Notes under the pieces: model-generated
Told to the model about the DNA's origin: nothing
What the model saw: only the letters and a program-made list of their open reading frames with translations
Databases searched by the model: none
Program-made: the position numbers and the translations under genes
Shown here: piece by piece, positions 8,901-16,054 of the stretch
How positions within the stretch are numbered: position 1 is the first letter of the stretch
Layout of the letters: every line of letters begins with the position of its first letter
Assembly: GCF_014205675.1 (NCBI RefSeq)
Contig: NZ_JACIIX010000008.1
Location: 62,001 to 126,000, forward strand
Direction: 5' to 3'
Length of the DNA: 64,000 nucleotides
Source of the DNA: Novispirillum itersonii
GTDB taxonomy: Bacteria; Pseudomonadota; Alphaproteobacteria; Rhodospirillales; Rhodospirillaceae

Positions 8901-9494
8901 CTGGTGGATGAAATGCGCCGTCAGGGCAGTCTGGGGCAGGTGCCGGTGGTGGTGGTCTCGGCGATTGCCGATGACCGCCGGGTGCGGGGCGAGGCTTTGG
9001 GGATCCATGACTGGGTCCGCAAGCCGATTGATCCGGATCTGCTGATGGCCAGTGTGCGCCGGGCGGTTCCCGGCGGCAGCCGCGCCAAAGCCCTGTATGT
9101 GGAGGATGACACCGATCTGCGCCAGACCCTGAAGGCGGTGCTGTCGGCGCAGGTGGATCTGACCGGGGCCTCGACGGTGCAGGATGCCCGGCGGATTCTG
9201 GCGCAGGGCGGGGACCTTGATCTGGTGCTGCTCGACCTCCAGCTTCCCGATGGCCGGGGCGAGGAACTGTTCCCCGATATCCGGGCCCATCCGGCCCATC
9301 CGGCGGTGGTGATCCTGTCCGGGCTGCCGGGGTCGCCGCCGACGGATGAAATGATTGCGGCGGCTTTGGTCAAAAGCCGGGTCAGTAACGAAGAGCTTGT
9401 GGACATTGTGCGGACGCTGGTCCGTGGTCGCCGGGACAGAACCGCCGCAGAGGGTGCGGCGGACACCGGTGAAAACAGGAGTGATACGGTATGA
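5922..9494 (+). CDS. Membrane hybrid histidine kinase: Cache-like sensor, three PAS, HisKA-HATPase, two receivers
   Basis: 1190 residues with a GTG start. An N-terminal membrane helix (about 8-24) and a second at about 290-308 (LFLLAGTLIVLFLVWAPV) bracket a periplasmic dCache_1-like sensor. Three PAS domains follow at about 325-435, 440-555 and 560-675. HisKA carries SHELRTPLTS (about 690), and the ATPase domain carries GTGLGLSIAK (about 870). Two C-terminal receivers start at LLVVEDDPVIAD (about 950) and LYVEDDTDLRQT (about 1066), both with an acceptor aspartate (LDLMLPDGDG, LDLQLPDGRG). Its stop overlaps the next gene by ATGA. It heads a four-gene phosphorelay operon; the ligand is unknown. 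Confidence 0.93.
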   Translation: MRDYRSVLSIFAIALLVLAAWTSWFEWQNRQNIRQSARVELAARADALTGTFLSAFQVVENTLVAVVARRQENLRRNNGIDPEAQSTIEALSQFTGQIRSLVVFDQAGNSVYDSTGFPAPPVNVADRDYFVHFSRTDHGNGRDTFLGSPVIGRTSGTWFLSMSREVVNADGRFSGVALGVMDIGFLQRLLRESRRHEDAALALVTADNVIVAAYVPGDETSLTGKRLDETRMFGDVAARVAAAASPYGVFDADDTLTAVAAVSGMPVRVVMMRTWDKANSQWHASLSRQLFLLAGTLIVLFLVWAPVSRVIRDRDRLFTLSPDPVCVLEADGRFLSVNPAWETTLGLPRTEIIGQSVLDFVHSEDRNRLADILLRLSVGGRVEEFTLCFRDRANGQVYLSMVAVAENSRVFAIARNVTQRLLSEEALRRSEQRFRDVAEASGEFIWETDGSGMLVFVTDRARTALGVAASELMGRALADLIGEADRPRVAAALRRYSPFHYEVETRRANGGRVILRLSGVPVVDGSDRLTGFRGAALDVTERRQARQALLESEARFRSIVNTVIDGILTVDEYGIIESVNPATEQMFEYSAREMIGRNVSMLFAGDAALPHQDFMALYSHSGEQGVLGNGREILACRKSGQEFPLELGVSEVWFGGKRLFIGVCRDISERKRIDRLKDEFVSTVSHELRTPLTSIRGALGLINGGAVGELPQKARSLVSIAYSNSERLITLVNDILDMQKIESGRMVYDMRPLDLGVLLRRAVTEINAFAVQYGVRVDLAAPDENGAEPVMVQGDADRLVQVSINLLSNAIKFSPEGGTVTVSLHRRNGRAEVLVSDQGPGIPEEFRPHIFQKFSQADATDTRAKGGTGLGLSIAKAIVDHHHGMITFETAAGQGTTFVLSLPMLEPARNSGTEDGVTDPAGAAGASEASSPCTLLVVEDDPVIADLLTDYLQQDGYQVSVAASVTAARDMLKQGRFDGITLDLMLPDGDGLTLVDEMRRQGSLGQVPVVVVSAIADDRRVRGEALGIHDWVRKPIDPDLLMASVRRAVPGGSRAKALYVEDDTDLRQTLKAVLSAQVDLTGASTVQDARRILAQGGDLDLVLLDLQLPDGRGEELFPDIRAHPAHPAVVILSGLPGSPPTDEMIAAALVKSRVSNEELVDIVRTLVRGRRDRTAAEGAADTGENRSDTV

Positions 9495-9904
9495 CGGCGC
9501 CTCTGGAACGGGTCCTGTATGTCGAGGACGACAGCGATATTCAGGAAATCGCCCTGATGGCTCTGGTCGATCTGGGGGGGCTGGCCGTCAAGGTCTGCTC
9601 CTCCGGGATGGAGGCGCTGAAGATCTTCCCGGAGTTCTGCCCGCAGATGGTGCTGCTGGATGTGATGATGCCGGGGATGGACGGCCCGACCACCATGGCC
9701 TCGCTGCGGACCCTGCCGGGCGGAGCGGCGATGCCGGTCGCGTTCATGACGGCGAAGGTTCAGTCGCATGAGGTCAGCCGCTATCGGGACATGGGGGCGA
9801 TCGGGGTTATCAGCAAGCCGTTTGACCCGATGACGCTGGCGGATCAGGTCCGGGCTCTGTGGGCTGAGTGGCGGGAAACGCAAGGGGGGACCGATGCTGA
9901 ATGA
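9491..9904 (+). CDS. Single-domain response regulator (receiver only)
   Basis: 137 residues, all receiver domain: acidic pocket VEDDSD (about 11), acceptor aspartate in LLDVMMPGMDG (about 55), conserved Thr in FMTAK (about 84) and Lys in SKPFDP (about 106). There is no output domain, so it probably shuttles phosphate or binds a partner, like CheY or Spo0F. Translation is coupled on both sides: ATGA overlap with the upstream kinase and 11-bp overlap with the downstream cyclase gene. The operon context suggests it links the membrane kinase to the Hpt domain of the next protein. Confidence 0.93.
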   Translation: MTAPLERVLYVEDDSDIQEIALMALVDLGGLAVKVCSSGMEALKIFPEFCPQMVLLDVMMPGMDGPTTMASLRTLPGGAAMPVAFMTAKVQSHEVSRYRDMGAIGVISKPFDPMTLADQVRALWAEWRETQGGTDAE

Positions 9905-11600
9905 AAAGCTGCGGGGGCTGCTGACCCGCTACTGTGATTCCCTGCCGGACCGACAGGCCAGCCTGACGGCGGCGTTACAGGCGTTGTCTGCGGCGTTGGA
10001 CACCGATTTCCGGGCGGGGGAGGCGTTTGCCCTGTTCCGTCGGGATGCCCACCAGCTGGCCGGGTCCGGCGGCAGCATGGGCTTCCCGGAGATGGGGCGG
10101 GTTGCCCTGTCGCTGGATGTGGCGCTGGTGGCACTGGCCGAGGCGGAAGCGGCCCCCGGTGCGGCGGATCTGGCCCAGCTGCGGCTGCTGACCGGGGCGG
10201 TGCTGAAGCGCCTTGCCACCCTGAAGCCGGAAGACAGTTCCCTGTTGCAGCCGGTCGATGAGCAGGCCGAGGCGATTCTGATGGCCGGGGATGTGGCACC
10301 GGGATTTGCGCCGCCGGGGATACCGCTGCGGCAGTCGCTGCGGCTGGGGACCGAGATCATTCTGGTCTCGCAGGATGATGTCGTCATCGGCCACCTGCAA
10401 AGAGATCTGGCCCCCTATGGTCTGGCGCTGACCGTACGGCGGGATCTGGCGGCGCTGCCGTCCTCGCTGTCGGGGATGACCACGCTGGTGATCGTGGACC
10501 GCGCGGTCTGCGGGGAAGACGGTCTGCTGCCGCCGAGTCTGACCGCCGGACTGGCGGCCGATGTGCCGGTGGCGGTGATGGACCATGATGACAGTCTGGA
10601 CCGCCGGATCGCCGCCCGGGCCGCCGGGGCTGCCGCCTTTGTCGGCAAGCCGGTCAACGCGGCGGTGGTGGTTGACCTGCTCGACCGGATTCACCACATG
10701 CCTGACCCACGTCCTCCGACAGTGGTCATCGCCGGGAACGGCGGCATGGACCGGGCTCTGTGTGCCCATGCGTTGCAGGCCGCCGGGATGACCTGTGCCC
10801 TGCCGGAAGAGCCTGATGATCTGTTGGGGATTCTGGCGGAAACGCGCCCTGATCTGCTGATCCTGCTGCGCCGCTGGGATGGCCTGTCGGCCGCCGATAT
10901 TCTGGGGGCGCTGCGTCAGCATCCGGCTCATACCAGTCTGCCGGTCCTGATCCTCGGGGGTGGCGACGGAGATGGGCAGGAAGACAGTGTCGCCGGGGCC
11001 GATCTGGCCCTCAGCCTGCCGTTTGATCCCGATGCGCTGGTGCTGTCGGTCTGGCACCGGGTGCAGCGGGCCCGGGAGATGCAGGCCCTGATCACCCGGG
11101 ATTCCCTGTGCAACCTGCTGACCCATGGTGCCTTCATCAATCAGCTGGAGCGGGAACTGTCACTGGCCCGGCGCAGCCGTGCCGACCTGACCGTCGCCCT
11201 GCTGGATATTGATGGCCTGCGGGAAATCAACGAACTGTGGGGGCACCAGACCGGCGATGCCGTTCTACAGGGTTTTTCGCGGCTGTTGCGGCAGCGGATG
11301 CGCAAAACCGATATCATCGGCCGTCTGGGTGGGGAAACCTTCGCGATTATCCTGCCGGGGGCGTCGAAGGCGCAGGCCCGTCAGGTGATTACCGATATCG
11401 CCGGGGCCTTCCGCAGCCTTGAGCAGCCCTGCCGCGACGGGGTGTTTCAGGCGACCGTCAGCGCCGGGATTGCCGATTTCGCCGATGGGTCCGGTACGGT
11501 CCGGGATTGTCTGCGGGCGGCGGATTCTGCCTTGTTTGCCGCCAAAAACCGGGGGCGGGATCAGGTGTGTCTGGCCACCCCGGTGCGGGTGGAGGCCTGA
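9894..11600 (+). CDS. Hpt - two receiver-like domains - GGDEF (GGETF) putative diguanylate cyclase
   Basis: 568 residues. The N-terminal Hpt domain (1-110) retains the phospho-histidine motif HQLAGSGGSMGF. Two receiver-like folds follow (about 145-265 and 275-390), in which the usual acidic pocket and acceptor aspartate are poorly kept (LIVDRAVCGEDG; LILLRRWDG). The C-terminal GGDEF domain (about 405-560) has LLDIDGLREINELWGHQTGD. Its signature reads RLGGETF, so the second acidic residue is threonine. The inhibitory c-di-GMP site RKTD is present five residues before the signature. It probably makes c-di-GMP when the relay is active, though the T substitution leaves activity uncertain. It overlaps the upstream receiver gene by 11 bp. 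Confidence 0.88.
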   Translation: MLNEKLRGLLTRYCDSLPDRQASLTAALQALSAALDTDFRAGEAFALFRRDAHQLAGSGGSMGFPEMGRVALSLDVALVALAEAEAAPGAADLAQLRLLTGAVLKRLATLKPEDSSLLQPVDEQAEAILMAGDVAPGFAPPGIPLRQSLRLGTEIILVSQDDVVIGHLQRDLAPYGLALTVRRDLAALPSSLSGMTTLVIVDRAVCGEDGLLPPSLTAGLAADVPVAVMDHDDSLDRRIAARAAGAAAFVGKPVNAAVVVDLLDRIHHMPDPRPPTVVIAGNGGMDRALCAHALQAAGMTCALPEEPDDLLGILAETRPDLLILLRRWDGLSAADILGALRQHPAHTSLPVLILGGGDGDGQEDSVAGADLALSLPFDPDALVLSVWHRVQRAREMQALITRDSLCNLLTHGAFINQLERELSLARRSRADLTVALLDIDGLREINELWGHQTGDAVLQGFSRLLRQRMRKTDIIGRLGGETFAIILPGASKAQARQVITDIAGAFRSLEQPCRDGVFQATVSAGIADFADGSGTVRDCLRAADSALFAAKNRGRDQVCLATPVRVEA

Positions 11601-11631
11601 GGGCCCCCGATAACAGGACGACAGCAGGAGT

Positions 11632-13572
11632 ATGCACACGGTGGCAGTCAGTCCCGCGGTTTCGGCGGACCGGATTCTTGATGCGCTGGGCGATATGGTG
11701 GTGGTGGTCGATCCCCGCTGCCGGATTGTCTATCAGGGGCAGGGGGTGTCCCGGTCTCTGGGCTATGCCGATGGTGCGCTGACCGGCCGTCTGCTGCCGG
11801 AATTCGTCCATGTTGACGATCAGGATACCCTTCTGGCGGTGCTGGATCCCCTGCTGTCCGGGCAGGGAGAGGAGGCCCGCTGCTCCGTCCGCGGTGCGAC
11901 GGTGTCGGGGGACTGGCGGACCGTTTCAGTGGTGGCCCGCCGGTTGTCCGGCAGTGACCATGTGGTGATTGCCGGGCGGGATGTGACGGCAAGCCATCAG
12001 CGGGAACAGGGGCTTCAGCAGGCGCGGGAGCGGGCGGAGGAAAGCGGGCAGGCCAAGGCCGACTTTCTGGCGATGATGAGCCATGAAATCCGCACCCCGA
12101 TGAGCGGGATTATCGGCCTGATTGACCTGTTACGGGGGACGGAGCTGAACGCCCGCCAGCAGGATTACGTCCGGGCGCTGGTTCAGGCCGGGGAACATCT
12201 GTCGGACCTGCTGAATGATATTCTCGATTTTTCAAAGATCGAGGCCAACCATCTGGAAATCGAGGTGGTTGCCTTTGACCTGCGGAAGCTGGCCGGGGCG
12301 GTGATGGATATTTTCCGGGCCCGGGCCGAAGCCAAAGGGCTGGCCCTGCGCGGCAGTGTCGCCCCGGGTCTGTCGCGGTGGTGGAAAGGGGATTCCCGGC
12401 ACCTGCGGCAGGTGTTGGCCAACCTGATCGGCAATGCGGTGAAGTTCACGGACAATGGCCACGTGGAGGTCAAGGTGACCGCCCGGGGGGAACCGGGGCC
12501 GGATGGCCGCCAGATGCTGGAGTTCTCAATCTCCGATACCGGCATCGGGATTACGGAAACCCAGAAGGCGCAGCTGTTCCAGCCGTTTGTTCAGGGGGAC
12601 CTCAGCAGCACCCGCCGCCATGGTGGCACCGGTCTGGGGCTGGCCATCAGCAAGCGTCTGGTGGAGGCGATGGGGGGCAGTATCTCTCTGACCAGCCAGC
12701 GGCATGTCGGATCGACATTCCATTTTTCGGTCCCGATCCTGCCGATTGAGGCCCCGCGCGGGCAGGTGCTGCCACTGGATCCGGCCCGCCCCTTCGAAGG
12801 GCGGATTCTGATTGTCGATGACTCCGACCTCAACCGGATGGTGCTGGGGGATATGCTGGAACGCTTCGGTCTGGCAGTCACGACCGCCAACAATGGCCTC
12901 GAGGCGTTGGAGAAGGTCCGGAAGGAACCCGGGTTTTCCCTGATCTTCATGGATATCCAGATGCCGGTGATGGATGGGTTTTCGGCGATGGAAGCGATCC
13001 GGCGGCAGGAAGCGGCCACCGGGGGACCGGCAACGCCGATTCTGGCCCTGTCGGCAACCGCCCTGCGGGAAGACCGGGAACGGGCGCTGGCGCTGGGCTG
13101 CAACGATTATGTGGTCAAGCCCCTGCGCAAGGATGTGCTGCTGACCCTGCTGCGCACGTACTGTCAGTCAAAGGACAGCAGCCGGTCGTTGTCAGACCTT
13201 GAGATGCAGCCCCCGGAGCCGGCCTCGGAGACGTCTCCGGCGGCACTGGCGGTGGAGCCGGAACTGGCGGCGCTGATCCCGGTGTTTCTGAACGGGGTTG
13301 CCGATGATCTTTCCGCCCTGCGACGGGCGGTCTCTGCCGGGGATGGTGCCGGGGTGCGCCGGGCGGCACACACCATGAAGGGAAATGCCATGCTGTTCGG
13401 GCTGGCCGATCTGGTGGAGTGCCTGCGGACTCTGGAGGCGGCGGGAAATGAACAGGTGTCCGGGGCCAGTTCCCCCGAAGTCTTGCAGCGGCGCTGTATG
13501 TCTCTGGTCGCCCGTCTGGAAGGGTTGCTGCACGATCTGGGCCGGGGGGCCGCCGGATCCGGGCCGGGCTGA
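11632..13572 (+). CDS. Hybrid histidine kinase: PAS-HisKA-HATPase-REC-Hpt
   Basis: 646 residues with no membrane segment. A PAS domain (about 10-125) is followed by a coiled coil, then HisKA with SHEIRTPMSG (about 148) and HATPase with GTGLGLAISKR (about 330). A receiver follows (about 395-515; ILIVDDSDLNRM, acceptor in FMDIQMPVMDG, Lys in VVKPLRKD). The C-terminal Hpt (about 540-640) has an intact AHTMKGNAMLFG. All four relay modules are therefore present in one chain. The gene starts 31 bp after the cyclase gene on the same strand, so it is probably the fourth cistron of that operon. Confidence 0.93.
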   Translation: MHTVAVSPAVSADRILDALGDMVVVVDPRCRIVYQGQGVSRSLGYADGALTGRLLPEFVHVDDQDTLLAVLDPLLSGQGEEARCSVRGATVSGDWRTVSVVARRLSGSDHVVIAGRDVTASHQREQGLQQARERAEESGQAKADFLAMMSHEIRTPMSGIIGLIDLLRGTELNARQQDYVRALVQAGEHLSDLLNDILDFSKIEANHLEIEVVAFDLRKLAGAVMDIFRARAEAKGLALRGSVAPGLSRWWKGDSRHLRQVLANLIGNAVKFTDNGHVEVKVTARGEPGPDGRQMLEFSISDTGIGITETQKAQLFQPFVQGDLSSTRRHGGTGLGLAISKRLVEAMGGSISLTSQRHVGSTFHFSVPILPIEAPRGQVLPLDPARPFEGRILIVDDSDLNRMVLGDMLERFGLAVTTANNGLEALEKVRKEPGFSLIFMDIQMPVMDGFSAMEAIRRQEAATGGPATPILALSATALREDRERALALGCNDYVVKPLRKDVLLTLLRTYCQSKDSSRSLSDLEMQPPEPASETSPAALAVEPELAALIPVFLNGVADDLSALRRAVSAGDGAGVRRAAHTMKGNAMLFGLADLVECLRTLEAAGNEQVSGASSPEVLQRRCMSLVARLEGLLHDLGRGAAGSGPG

Positions 13573-13748
13573 CTAAATCTGTTTGTGCTGTGATGGAAAA
13601 GGCTTACTGTCACCTGGACCGTACTGAGTTCTGATGCGGGAAGCAGGGCAGGGTCAGGGGTAACGAATTCGGGTGTTCTCAGCCAGCAGGGTCCTGTGTG
13701 CCCTGCCGGGAATGCCACAGTCCGGTGGGCAGGAAGAGAGGGACAACC

Positions 13749-14186
13749 GTGAAGCACGACAGGATCATTGAAATCCTGCTGGTCGAGGATAATCCGGGAG
13801 ATGCCCGGCTGGCGGCCGAGGCTTTCAAGGAGGGAACGATCCCGACCCATTTGCATGTGGCGTCTGATGGTATTGAGGCGATGGCTTTTCTGCGCCGTCA
13901 GGGGCGCCATGAGTCGGCACCGCGGCCTGACCTGATTCTGCTGGATCTGAACCTACCCCGGAAGGATGGGCGGGAAGTGCTGGCGGAGATCAAGGAAGAC
14001 CCGGCGTTGCGGCGGATTCCGGTGATTGTTCTGACAACCTCGCAGGCGGAAAGCGACGTATCCCGGGCCTACGATCTGCATGCCAATTGCTACATCGTCA
14101 AACCGGTTGATTTCGACCGCTTTATTGATGTGGTGAAGGGGATTGAGGATTTCTGGTGTTCATTGGTCAAACTGTCCCCGGTGTGA
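13749..14186 (+). CDS. Rcp1-type single-domain response regulator
   Basis: 145 residues from GTG 13749, chosen because AGAGGG precedes it. The receiver pattern is the long Rcp1/phytochrome-associated kind: [20 protein letters not shown], acceptor aspartate in [11 protein letters not shown] (about 65), [10 protein letters not shown] and a C-terminal [11 protein letters not shown]. Such receivers usually serve bacteriophytochrome or other PAS/GAF hybrid kinases. No phytochrome is in the window; the nearby hybrid kinases are plausible partners. A strong terminator follows 20 bp after the stop. Confidence 0.9.
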   Translation: MKHDRIIEILLVEDNPGDARLAAEAFKEGTIPTHLHVASDGIEAMAFLRRQGRHESAPRPDLILLDLNLPRKDGREVLAEIKEDPALRRIPVIVLTTSQAESDVSRAYDLHANCYIVKPVDFDRFIDVVKGIEDFWCSLVKLSPV

Positions 14187-14207
14187 GTCCGGCATCTATC
14201 CGTGGTT

Positions 14208-14236
14208 AAAAAAAGCCCCCGCTGCGGGGCTTTTTT
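14208..14236 (+). terminator. Rho-independent terminator of the signalling cluster
   Basis: AGCCCC and GGGGCT flank a 6-nt loop, with an A-run before and six T residues after. The stem extends by A-T pairs on both sides, so it could act in both directions. Confidence 0.85.
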
Positions 14237-14270
14237 GCTGCCTGGCGGGGAAGGTTTAACGTGATACATA

Positions 14271-14292
14271 TTTTCAGGCTTAAATCTGAAAA
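14271..14292. promoter_or_regulatory. Inverted repeat in AT-rich region before hemerythrin gene
   Basis: TTTTCAG and CTGAAAA are perfect inverted arms separated by 8 bp, in an unusually AT-rich stretch (14260-14330) of this GC-rich window, about 180 bp upstream of the hemerythrin start. It could be an operator or part of a promoter. No regulator is assigned. Confidence 0.3.
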
Positions 14293-14474
14293 TTGAAACA
14301 CTATTAATTTTGCGGTATTGTGATCCCTGACAGAAAGCCGTGGCAGGGTTGCATCGTTGCCAGATCACGTCCTGCCCGGTTTGCCGGGCTGGCGGAACAG
14401 ACTGGCGGTGCAGCGGCATAACCGGCGAGGCCGCCCTGCCGCTGGGGGCCGCTACCGAGGGAACGACAGGGATC

Positions 14475-15047
14475 ATGCGGGAATCGCTGCATATCATTAA
14501 ACAGGAGCACCGCAATCTGTTCCGCATCGTCAATATGATGGATCAGATTCTGCGGGGCCTGAAGCCGGGCGATACGCCGGATTTTGCTTTTCTGGATGAT
14601 GTTCTCGATTACATCGAAACCTTCACCGATGTGTATCATCATCCGAAGGAAGACCAGTTCCTGTTCCGGCTGCTGCGCAACCGGGATGCCGGGGCGGTGG
14701 CGATCATCGAGGAACTGGAGGAAGAGCACGAGCGCTGCCCGGTATCGCTGAAATCCCTGAAGGAAGGGCTGGCGGCCTTCCGGGCCACCGGCCCGCAGGG
14801 GCTGGAGACCTTCCGGGCGCAGGCGTCGGAATATCTGCGGTTCCAGACCAAGCATCTTCAGAAGGAGGAAGGGATCGTGTTGCCGCTGGCGATGCGGGCC
14901 CTGACCGATGAAGACTGGGAAGAGATTGACGCCGCTTTCCGCGATAACAGTGATCCGGTGTTTGGTCCGCAGGGGCGGGCGGAAACCCGGTCGCTGTACA
15001 GCCGGATTGTCAACGAGGCCCCGGCTCCGTTCGGATTTGGTGACTGA
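14475..15047 (+). CDS. Hemerythrin HHE-domain protein
   Basis: 190 residues from ATG 14475 (ACAGGG upstream). The four-helix bundle of the HHE cation-binding family is evident: IIKQEHRNLF (first His), FTDVYHHPKEDQFLF (His and Glu), LEEEHERC (His) and FQTKHLQKEEGIVLPLA (His and Glu). These residues would bind a diiron centre that handles O2, NO or iron redox. The C-terminal 30 residues are an unassigned tail. It is a monocistronic gene after a strong terminator. Cytoplasmic NO/O2 stress protein is the likely role; the exact ligand is not determinable. Confidence 0.85.
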   Translation: MRESLHIIKQEHRNLFRIVNMMDQILRGLKPGDTPDFAFLDDVLDYIETFTDVYHHPKEDQFLFRLLRNRDAGAVAIIEELEEEHERCPVSLKSLKEGLAAFRATGPQGLETFRAQASEYLRFQTKHLQKEEGIVLPLAMRALTDEDWEEIDAAFRDNSDPVFGPQGRAETRSLYSRIVNEAPAPFGFGD

Positions 15048-15164
15048 TCCGCCTGCTGCGGACCATGCCAGACTGTTGTTTCGCGCCCTGCGGGGAGGAT
15101 ACTCCGGCGGGGCGCGTTGTTTTGTGGCAAAAAAGGACTTCTCATAACAGCACGAATCATAATA

Positions 15165-15177
15165 TCACAATTTGTGA
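15165..15177. promoter_or_regulatory. Perfect palindrome upstream of DinB-like gene
   Basis: TCACAA-T-TTGTGA is a perfect 13-bp inverted repeat in an AT-rich stretch, 22 bp before the ATG at 15200. Its half-sites resemble CRP/FNR family half-sites in inverted order (TCACA...TGTGA). Its closeness to the start codon suggests repression. The palindrome is observed; the regulator is unknown. Confidence 0.4.
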
Positions 15178-15199
15178 CGTTATTGAGAAGGGGCTTACG

Positions 15200-16015
15200 A
15201 TGCATTCCCGTTTTGATGAGTTTCGGGCGACGCCGCTGGGCCAGCAGCTGGAGGCCCTGATTGATGCACCGGGGCGTTATGCCGAATATGCGGCACTGTC
15301 CCGCGCCGGGGTTCCGGCAGTGGCGGCGGTGGTCCACGATCTTCAGTCCCGGTTTCCTGAAGTGGTGGCCAGCCATACCGCCCGGCAGTTCTGTGGGGCG
15401 ATGGTGGCGGATGTGATGCGCCGTCATCACCATGAGATTCTGCGGCCGCGCGGGCGGGTGCCGGGGGATCTGCTGACCTACGGCGCGGTGTGGACGCCCC
15501 TGCCGGAGGTGATTCCCTTTCCGGCCCTGCTGGAGGCCCTGCGGCGGATGCCGGAGGAAATTGCCGCCCTCTACGCGCGAATTCCCACTGGGCAGAGTGG
15601 TCAGCGTCCGCCGGGGTCCGGACTGGCGGCGGGCGAACATCTGTGCCATCTGCGCGATCTGGACGAGATCTACCGCACCCGCGTGGAGCGGATCCTGCGG
15701 GAGGATCTGCCCGATCTGCCCTCGGTCAACGGACAGGTTCTGGCGGATGAGCGGAACTACCGGGCGCAGGATCCGATGCAGGCCCTTCAGGCGTTCCGCG
15801 ACGGGCGGCAGGCTTTGGTTTCGGTGCTGGAGGAGGCAACGCCGGATCAGCGGTGCCGGACCGGTCTGCGGGACGGAGTCCGCCGGGTGACCCTGCTGGA
15901 GGTGGTGGAGGATATCCACCACCACGATCAGACCCATGTGCAGGAACTGCACGATCTGATGGCGGAGTTGCAGGACCTGCCGAAGGGGCACGGCCCGGAA
16001 CCGACGCGGGCCTGA
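15200..16015 (+). CDS. DinB-superfamily protein
   Basis: 271 residues from ATG 15200 (GAGAAGGGG eight bases upstream). The C-terminal half resembles the DinB_2/YfiT four-helix fold, with a GEHLCHLRDLDEIYRTRVERIL helix (about 155) and a histidine-rich EDIHHHDQTHVQEL helix (about 238), together able to bind one metal. The N-terminal part (about 30-100) has another histidine cluster, MRRHHHEIL. DinB-like proteins include thiol transferases and damage-induced proteins; the substrate is unknown. It lies downstream of the hemerythrin gene but has its own operator-like palindrome. Confidence 0.65.
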   Translation: MHSRFDEFRATPLGQQLEALIDAPGRYAEYAALSRAGVPAVAAVVHDLQSRFPEVVASHTARQFCGAMVADVMRRHHHEILRPRGRVPGDLLTYGAVWTPLPEVIPFPALLEALRRMPEEIAALYARIPTGQSGQRPPGSGLAAGEHLCHLRDLDEIYRTRVERILREDLPDLPSVNGQVLADERNYRAQDPMQALQAFRDGRQALVSVLEEATPDQRCRTGLRDGVRRVTLLEVVEDIHHHDQTHVQELHDLMAELQDLPKGHGPEPTRA

Positions 16016-16024
16016 ACGGACAGA

Positions 16025-16049
16025 GGGGCCGGGAAGGGATCCCGGCCCC
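16025..16049. terminator. Hairpin between convergent genes
   Basis: GGGGCCGGGA and TCCCGGCCCC form a perfect 10-bp stem with a 5-nt loop between the DinB-like gene and the convergent gene ending at 16055. There is no strong T-run, so it is probably a shared terminator or a transcript-end stabiliser. Confidence 0.6.
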
Positions 16050-16054
16050 GTCCT

